From assembly GCA_030762175.1 (NCBI GenBank), contig CM060843.1:117496869-117560868 (forward strand): a DNA stretch of 64,000 nt. The letters are read 5' to 3'. The stretch is from Metallyticus violacea. Its lineage: Eukaryota; Arthropoda; Insecta; Mantodea; Metallyticidae. The notes below the pieces were generated by a model. It searched no databases. It was not told the DNA's origin and saw nothing but the letters and a program-made list of their open reading frames with translations. Shown piece by piece: positions 57,260 to 64,000 of this stretch. Position 1 is the first letter of the stretch. Each line of letters starts with the position of its first letter. A program made the position numbers and the translations under genes.

Positions 57260-58330
57260 AAAGAAATTTACAAAATGCCTAATGAACGTGAGAAATAAGA
57301 GAGGTGTAATGATCGTTACTTAGTCATTGAAAACTTTAAAATTGATATCAGATATCAGATATATCAGATATCAGAGATATCAGAGCTGTGCGAAAGAAGT
57401 TCAAACAGGGGAACAGACAGTTTGATGGAATAACTTAAAGGACAGAAGGAAAATAAAACGTTCTAACCATTTGAAGGCATTAAAGATAAACCATGAAGAA
57501 CGCATCGAAGATTCTTAGAATGGGAGTCCTCATTGATGTAAGTAAACATGTTCTCGGTTATTAAAATGGTTAAAAGAATAATATAACAATACCTGCGACC
57601 TTATTGAACAACATAGTAATAAAAGGTAGTTATAAATTTAAAACAAACGCGTTTACAGACAGAAAAACATGCAAAATTGATCGATTATTGAAAAGAGGCT
57701 CGAAATGAAAAGAGAAAATGGCATGAAGAACAGGCAGATAGAGCGGAACAGGCTGTAAGTAGAGATAATAGCAAAAAGAAATATATAAAATTCCTAAAAC
57801 GCTCTCAATAAAGTCAACTCATAAGGAATAAATAAAGGTCAAATTCTAGCACAAAAGCACAGCAAGTGAAACGGTGGAAAGAACATTTCTCAGATCTTTA
57901 AATCGAAAAGGGGAAGTAAACAATGGATCAAACCTTACCGAAGCAGTGGTATTTCCCTACACACACCAACATAATCAGAGATCAAACAGGCGCTCATGCA
58001 AAAGAAAGGCAGCAAATGTTCTGAATTGGATAACATTCCACCAGATGTCTTCATGGACAATATTGAAATTAATGTAGGCTTGCTAAATCTATTGCTCGAA
58101 ATATTTTGTTAGGAGGAGAAATTAACCAAGGAATAAAAACAAAAGGATTCATGGTGAAAATACCGAAGAAAAGAGATAAAATACCAAAGATATTGTAACA
58201 ATTGGCGTGAAATTGCCTTGTTGTCTGTTCGCAGCATGTATTCTCAAGAGTCGTGCTAAATCTGTCGAAAAGAGTTTGCGGAAAGAACAAGCTGGACTCA
58301 TAGATGTAGGAGTTAAATGAATGCCCTTCT
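57260..58330 (+). pseudogene. LINE-K relic: endonuclease end through start of reverse transcriptase
   Basis: Conserved blocks of one non-LTR retrotransposon ORF2 appear in order but in shifting frames. N-V-R-N-K-R-G-V (57285-) and R-Y-L-V-I (57313-) are the 'RNKRGxDxxSDHxLV' end of the AP-endonuclease. K-R-K-W-H-E-E (57705-) and R-W-K-E-H-F (about 57872-) are the linker. L-D-N-I-P-P-D-V-F (58025-) matches 'GxDxIPxEx'. M-V-K-I-P-K-K (58151-), N-N-W-R-E-I-A-L-L-S-V (58197-) and L-R-K-E-Q-A-G (58275-) are RT blocks 1-2. It breaks off before the catalytic YxDD box. Multiple stops and at least two frameshifts make it dead. A short 'atatcag' repeat (57349-57388) lies inside it. Confidence 0.8.
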
Positions 58331-58339
58331 TAGAGTTAC

Positions 58340-59610
58340 CGAACTTACAGCTAACTTCATAGTGGATGCAAGGATAATAACATTTCAAGAAATAGACTCT
58401 AACGATCGGATCCTAGAAGCTGGAAGGGGTACGTGCATCCCCAAAGTTTTTTGTAGAAAGGGGTGAGTCCTTTAATATTTCTAAAGGATGATAATAATAG
58501 CAAAATATAGTCAATTTTTTGTTTGGACATGTTGAATTTGATAAAATACATACATTTGTTTGTGAGGAATTAGTCTCAAAATGTTCATTCTTCAAGTAAT
58601 TACAAGGCGCTAATGCTGTTAACATAAAGGCATTCTGCCCAATTAGATATGCGCTTTGCTTCTCAACATTGCATCATTTCGTTCCTCTCATGAGCAATTG
58701 ATAAAATTTCTTGAATAATTGAATTTCTGTTTCTACCCGTGTGAGATATTTTGTCACGTTAATGCAGTTAATATTGTGCTACTAAAAAAATTACTAACTT
58801 TCAGGAAGATAGTAAATCTGACTGGTCCCTCTCACATATTAGATTCACTTAAGATACATGTTGGTAAGAAATCAACTGGTATTCACTAACAAGAATCACT
58901 CCAAAAAGTCTACATGGAGGAATGACTCTTCTACCTTTGCCACCACTAAAGATAGGTACGCCCAATCTTTTTTTAAATAATTGCTGGGTTCTGTCCAGAT
59001 ATGAAAGTGTTGCATTTCATCTGTTAAAACTGAACAATTCATCACAAAGAGGAGGGTGATATTAAACCTGACAGGTTCATGTTGCATCATAGCATAATGA
59101 CGAGTAATTTGGAATCAAAGGCGAACAAGAACTCCCCAGATGATTTTCCTCAAGTTACAATTTCTGAAAGTGATAGCTGTATAGAGGTCAGTTCATTGGA
59201 AGAAAAGAGTTGGGCGACAAGTGCCCGCCAGGAATTTTATAAGTTTGTAATTTATTAAGTTTTTTGTTTGTTAAAACGTTTTATTGATTTGCATATTTTA
59301 GGCTTATAGTTGCTCTTTTTTGCCTTGAACTATGTTTATTGGTTTACTTGTTTTTAGTTTATCGATGTTTTAAATAGTACTTTTATTCAACAAATGTATA
59401 GGTTTTATTTCAGTTAATTACATATCATATGCTATTTTTATTTTAACTTGTCTGTTTATTAATGCATACTATTAATAGAGTCATATATTTGGATCTTTGC
59501 AAACTTTTGTGTTTTGATTTACATATTATCAGCCAAGAAGGAAACATTATGTGGACAGACCAAGGAGACGATGAACCAATGTCTATGAGATAGAACCGGT
59601 CAATACAAAT
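58340..59610. other. No recognised gene
   Basis: AT-rich DNA after the LINE-K relic. No further RT motif (YxDD) could be found here, so the element really stops near 58.33 kb. Confidence 0.5.
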
Positions 59611-59617
59611 CTACCTT

Positions 59618-59725
59618 GAAGAAGAAGAAGAAGAAGAAGAAGAAGTGGGAAAAGGAAGAGGAAGAAGAAGAAGAAGAAGAAGAAGAAGAAGAAGAAGAAG
59701 AAGAAGAAGAAGAAGAAGAAGAAGG
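59618..59725 (+). repeat. (GAA)n microsatellite
   Basis: About 33 GAA units with a 20-bp interruption. The poly-Glu/Lys frame across it is an artefact. Confidence 0.95.
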
Positions 59726-60230
59726 CTCAGTGCTTTGGACTATCGTTCTGATGAAACAAAATTCAATGCGACAGCTTTTCTATTTTTTTCTCACGAAGTT
59801 TGATAAATTAATGGTATAAAATACTCACACGTGACTATTTAGCCACTTAGTCTCTACATTAAATAGGTTAGAGTTTGTTTCAAGGAGACAGTTGAAGAGA
59901 GAAGCAGAAATTTTGTAAATGAGACGAGTAATGTTCTAGGAAGTTATGTAGCCAATATAATGGCAGTCACTCTGAAGGAAGAATAGTTTGGGGAAACCTG
60001 TCTTTTGAATTGTAAGCAGTTTCAGAAAATTGAACAATCTGCAATAGTGTAGGTGCTGCAAATGTATACATGATAAAGAGTTAAGCCACCTGCGGAACAA
60101 CATTACATAACATGCTTTGCTCAGCAAGTTTATTGAGGTGGATCAGATACAGAAGGTTCCCTTTCGTGCAATGGCGAAGCGTACTTGTAACTGAGACATG
60201 TGATATTGAAATTTATTTATGGAATGTCTC

Positions 60231-60273
<43 letters not shown>
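60231..60273. repeat. (TA)n microsatellite
   Basis: About 21 TA units. Confidence 0.95.
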
Positions 60274-60276
<3 letters not shown>

Positions 60277-60899
60277 AAAATGACTCAGTTATATTATCAT
60301 AAAATGTTTCATGTTCAAAATTATACCATTGTTACTGTAATAAAATTAAATTGAAGTGCATGAAATATTAAAATAAGCTCGTGTTTCAGGACTCATTCTT
60401 AAATCTATTTATGAATAAGTTCAATTCTCCGGTGCTTGTTCTGTGCCTATACATCAATCATTCTTGACGTTTCATATCTTTCTCAATATTCCCCGTAGGA
60501 TATCGTGCCATTCTGTTACAGTTAATGATTACTTGGGAAAATAGTTGTGCATTAAGAATTACCAACCTATTATATACAATAATGTTTAAGGGAGTTTAAG
60601 AATGAGTTTGAAAAATAATAAGTAATAGTAAATTTTGTTTATATTAAAATAAAATAGTTACATCATTACATATTGCAACAATACAACCAAAGACACTTAG
60701 ACTTCATATATACTTCAAACACACTTTGATTCGCGAAAATATGCTTGGAAATGTTCACCACCTCTGTGCAAAAGAACAGAGCTCGACGTTACATGTTTGC
60801 AAAATTGTCCTTAGTGATCGCAAATTAGCTTGTTAGCAAATACTATACTTATTTTAAGATCCCCATAAGAAAAGGTTAGGCGGAATCACCTAGGTCAGT

Positions 60900-61150
60900 A
60901 GATATTGGTGGTCAAAAACTCCGTATATTATTATCCGATATTCAAAATGCCCTCCATGTTTATCCAAACGCTTCCAGCCTTACCCATCATTTGTCCGTCA
61001 AACTTACAATTCTCTGCTTTGTCGTCGTCCTGCCGTCATCACAAAAATTACGTGGCATGTTTACAGGAACTTCTGTGGTAGTATCGTGCAATCAGTTTTA
61101 TTTTATAATGTTTCTACAAAAATCGGTAGAATGGTGAATGATATGAGTGC
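60900..61150. other. Possible mariner-type terminal/non-coding fragment
   Basis: 'caaaatgccctccatgttta' followed by 'ccaaacgcttccagcc' resembles the antisense end of arthropod Tc1/mariner-like elements. No coding motif confirms it. Confidence 0.2.
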
Positions 61151-62490
61151 ACGTTAAATGCAACACAGAGCATCTCCTTTGTTCTAAGCTTCTCTCTCGC
61201 GTTTGGCACTTTTTCGCTCTACGCCATCTGCTTGCTCATGCTTTTTTTATATTTTATACATAAGATAATAGAACGCTTGGCCAAAGCCCATATGCATTCC
61301 GGGGTTAAAACACATTCTGTAGACAATCAGCGATAAAATGTTCCCTTGATGTCCGTAGTAGAAACTCCTGAGGCGAGAGGGTAACGTGGCTGTATGTAAA
61401 ACTGATGTGAGAGCTTGCATTACTTACCAGGCGTCATTACCGCTTTTCTGGTTGGGTTACCGTGGTCTAGAAAATGTGTATGGTATTTTTCGAAGCGAAG
61501 ATTCTTTTCCATGAATACAGTACTAAACATATGGTAATAGGTCCTTTTTGCAGGATGATCCAGTACAGAACATTTTCAACATCGGATGCAAGATAAGAAT
61601 CATTCATTGTAACAGCGAAAACGTAGAAGATGAAGAAAACGCTAAAATAAAAAATAGATAACGTATATAAATAAATTTACATTTTGTTATTAGCCTACAC
61701 AAAGAATTATAGGCATATTTTTCCGCTACTGCTTTATTTAGACAGCAGCTTCAACTTTCAGCAAGTTTCTGAATATCCGCCGCAAATAAATCTATTATAA
61801 TTAACTCAACCACTCAATTCTTAAGTTAGACATCTTATCCGAACTCTAAACTTGTGTCCAAATGCTTTCTTCGTGACGTTCTGGCAAGGAAGCAGCGAAA
61901 GGCGTTGTTTTGGGAATCTGTTGTTTGTTTGCAATAAGTCCCAATCTCGTTTTAAAAGCCATCTTTATTTTTGTGACTAATGGAAAAGGGAAGTAACTTG
62001 CTGGAAGGGGAAAAAAATTGCTGCCTTATCATTTACGTTACTTAAATATAAATAGTTATGTCAATACTGTCCTTACGACCTTTGCTATCAGCATCTGGAA
62101 GGTAGTCATAATATAACTCAAAGAGCAAAATAGTGTAGGCAAAGCAGAGGGTTGTGTCAGATTCCAAGAAGAAGAGGAAAAAGAAAATAGCGGACAACAC
62201 TACGCAAATCTGCGAAGAAAAAAAAATACTACTCCAAAAGTGAATGTGACAATAGTTAGCCATACCAGTTAACGCACATCTATTGTCAGAATATTTCATT
62301 TAACGGTGAGAAAACGACTGTGCCGCTTGGATCCACAACAGCCAGAAAAGAGAAATCTACATTAGACTACTTGTGTCAGATTATTGCACTGCAACTTCTC
62401 CTAAGACCAAAATATGGACTGAGAGTGTACTTTTTTTTGTCCAACAAAATGGTACGATCACAAGTTGGTGCCCAGCTAAAACCCCCGCTA

Positions 62491-62502
62491 TAACCGAAAC
62501 AT
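62491..62502. repeat. Left target-site duplication of SINE-A copy 7
   Basis: 'taaccgaaacat' recurs exactly at 62635-62646. Confidence 0.9.
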
Positions 62503-62634
62503 TTTTTTTTTTTTTTTTTTATTAATTTATTTACGGACGCTCTTTAACAGCTCAGGTCATCAGCGTCCCATTCAACTCAGGGCGTGAAACGGCCGACAAA
62601 TTTTGCTCAGAGGCCTCTCTTTCAGGCTTGAGGT
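62503..62634 (-). mobile_element. SINE-A copy 7, strongly 5'-truncated, with perfect target duplication
   Basis: A poly-T tract (62503-62520) leads into the SINE-A tail and the last 100 bp of the body, ending at 'ctttcaggcttgaggt'. The head and core are absent. The exact 12-bp duplication shows the truncation happened at insertion and that the copy is fairly recent. Confidence 0.93.
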
Positions 62635-62646
62635 TAACCGAAACAT
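62635..62646. repeat. Right target-site duplication of SINE-A copy 7
   Basis: This is the exact second copy of 62491-62502. Confidence 0.9.
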
Positions 62647-62661
62647 ATAATGGCTGGGGTA

Positions 62662-63112
62662 TAGTAGTAGTAGTAGTAGTAGTAATGGATTTATTGTACG
62701 TTATAGTTTACATTCAAATAAGTACAACTGTCGCATGGGCCTTACGGCCTACCTGCTAATGTCCTCATCAAAAGGGCCACATACATACATACATACATAC
62801 ATACATACATACATACATACATACATACATACATACATACATACATACATACATACATACATACATGCTACATATGTAATTCATACAAATACTTCCATAT
62901 ATTTACGTTTTCTATTAATAATTTTATATACAAATACATAAACATGAATGGAACCCTGACTGTTGAGTCCCCCTAGCATTTATTTACTCCTCTCCAACTC
63001 CTCCCTCTTCATTATAGCCATTAATCTCCTTTGTCGGGTCTTCTCTAGAAATATTCCCAAATTGTGTATCTCGCATGCACCAACACTTACCGCCAAATGT
63101 TATGAGGTGCAT
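62662..63112 (-). pseudogene. LINE-J 3' fragment, copy 3, ending in (TAC)n
   Basis: On the minus strand the element ends '...acaataaatccat' followed by (TAC)n (62662-62685 on plus as TAG). The block 'actgtcgcatgggccttacg' and the region 62985-63095 ('ctccctcttcattatagcc', 'ctttgtcgggtcttctc') match copy 2. A (CATA)n tract (62779-62866) has expanded where copy 2 has degenerate 'atacata'. It is 5'-truncated before the zinc motif. Confidence 0.75.
62779..62866 (+). repeat. (CATA)n microsatellite inside LINE-J 3' region
   Basis: About 22 CATA units at the same relative position as a degenerate version in copy 2 (46435-46515). Confidence 0.95.
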
Positions 63113-63114
63113 TA

Positions 63115-63415
63115 CATCGTTGGTCTATGAAAACTCCGGTTGAAACTGCTTGCTAGGGTCCAAAAGGCCGTCTCATTGTACTGCAGCTTCGAGAGAGTGC
63201 AATAAAATTTCATGCGTCGTTGTAATGCATGCATTGATGTTGGTGGTCGCCACTTTGAACAATTACTCGGAGCTGTATGCTATTGTTATGATGTGTAAGT
63301 TTTTGCAACAAGTTACAAGTTGTTTATGTCTATGCATTTCTGGCCTATCTCACAATGCTCAGTTTATACTCCTTTACCATCTGTATAATTTTGTTTAGAG
63401 ACACCCTGTATATCC
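63115..63415 (+). pseudogene. Mariner-like transposase C-terminus with terminal repeat
   Basis: L-A-R-V-Q-K-A-V-S (about 63151-63178) and R-R-C-N-A-C-I-D-V-G-G-R-H-F-E-Q-L-L (63215-63268) match the extreme C-terminus of an arthropod IS630/Tc1/mariner transposase ('RCxxCIxxxGxxFEHLL'). About 130 bp further, 'gagacaccctgtata' (63398-63412) matches the terminal inverted repeat typical of these elements. The catalytic domain and left terminus are missing. The left edge abuts LINE-J. Confidence 0.7.
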
Positions 63416-64000
63416 TGTTGATGATTTGAAGTAATCAATTATATCAAGGATAACAGCGATCTTCTAGATAAACCGATACACTTAGACTACCATGGTAAAA
63501 CGTTTCCTCTTCGCTATATCTGAACCTCTGCAGAGCAGAAAGCTTAGAGAAACAAGTTCGAGAAGTGTGCAAAGTCTGCGGAGAGAACACTTCGGATATG
63601 TGCATCTCTTTTTTTATTTCTTCAATGGATGCCCGATGTAAATAGTTAGTGACCAGAAAATAAAATGAGAACAAGATAGTTTAATAGTTGTTCCATTTCT
63701 TTAAACATAAATGTTTTATTTAATCTTAATCAACCCCCATCAATGAAAGTCTTGTTCTTTCAATAAAATATGAACATCTTTTTTTCCTGAAGATTATGAG
63801 CTAAGACCTCAGAGCATTAGCACAGGAAAGTGAAGCAATATTGTTTAACACATATGTGTATTAGGTAAATACTTATTACATGTATTTGAAGTAATCACTT
63901 ATGGTTACGTAAAACCTTTCCTTCCCTGTTAGTCGACACGTCAGTTATTTAAGGAAGATATGTATGCGTTTTGAATTCGATGCTCCGCAAACAAATAACT

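Noticed and set aside
59616..59819. Lys/Glu-rich ORF
   Set aside because: It comes from the (GAA)n microsatellite.
62735..62941. Tyr-Ile-His-Thr repeat ORF
   Set aside because: It is a translation of (CATA)n inside the LINE-J 3' region.

Overview
The window reads as AT-rich, repeat-dense intergenic or intronic DNA of an invertebrate animal, most likely an arthropod. The reasons are the absence of long open frames, many tRNA-headed SINEs, decayed non-LTR retrotransposons with insect-like C-terminal zinc motifs, decayed IS630/Tc1/mariner transposases of types common in arthropods, and abundant di- and trinucleotide microsatellites. One SINE family (SINE-H) carries a 'cttaggcgaatgctggga'-type core that I associate with polyneopteran insects. 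That placement is recall, not a search result. There is no bacterial gene content, operon, CRISPR array, rRNA gene or convincing functional tRNA gene.

Layout. 0.3-0.5 kb: CpG-enriched, promoter-like patch. 1.3-7.3 kb: repeat D (three copies), a LINE-J 3' fragment, SINE-A copies and a 100-bp inverted repeat. 8.6-9.5 kb: decayed mariner transposase. 10-13.3 kb: SINE-B, SINE-C, a LINE C-terminal fragment and two SINE-H copies. 13.9-15.8 kb: a 1.2-kb (AGT)n array between two inward-facing SINE-B copies. 16-31 kb: mostly unannotatable AT-rich DNA with SINE-A and SINE-B copies. 31.8-33.3 kb: a 0.5-kb (TAC)n array ending in SINE-B, then a full SINE-A. 36.9-41.7 kb: repeat F pair, an LTR-or-first-exon candidate at 37.4-37.6 kb, and the best host-gene candidate, a first coding exon on the minus strand at 41.49-41.32 kb. 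43.5-51.3 kb: internally repetitive CpG-richer block, SINE-C, mariner fragment, SINE-H, LINE-J, a fused SINE-B/SINE-A and a 136-bp-period tandem repeat. 51.8-58.3 kb: SINE-A, two same-strand SINE-B insertions, an inverted repeat, a 174-codon uncharacterised ORF and an endonuclease/RT LINE relic. 59-64 kb: microsatellites, a 5'-truncated SINE-A with target duplication, LINE-J and a mariner 3' end.

No genes can be shown to work together here. The unifying theme is mobile-element biology: at least five tRNA-derived SINE families, several with recognisable target-site duplications, whose 3' tails repeatedly abut or have seeded microsatellites. Families are named A, B, C, D, F, H, J and K only for use within this window.
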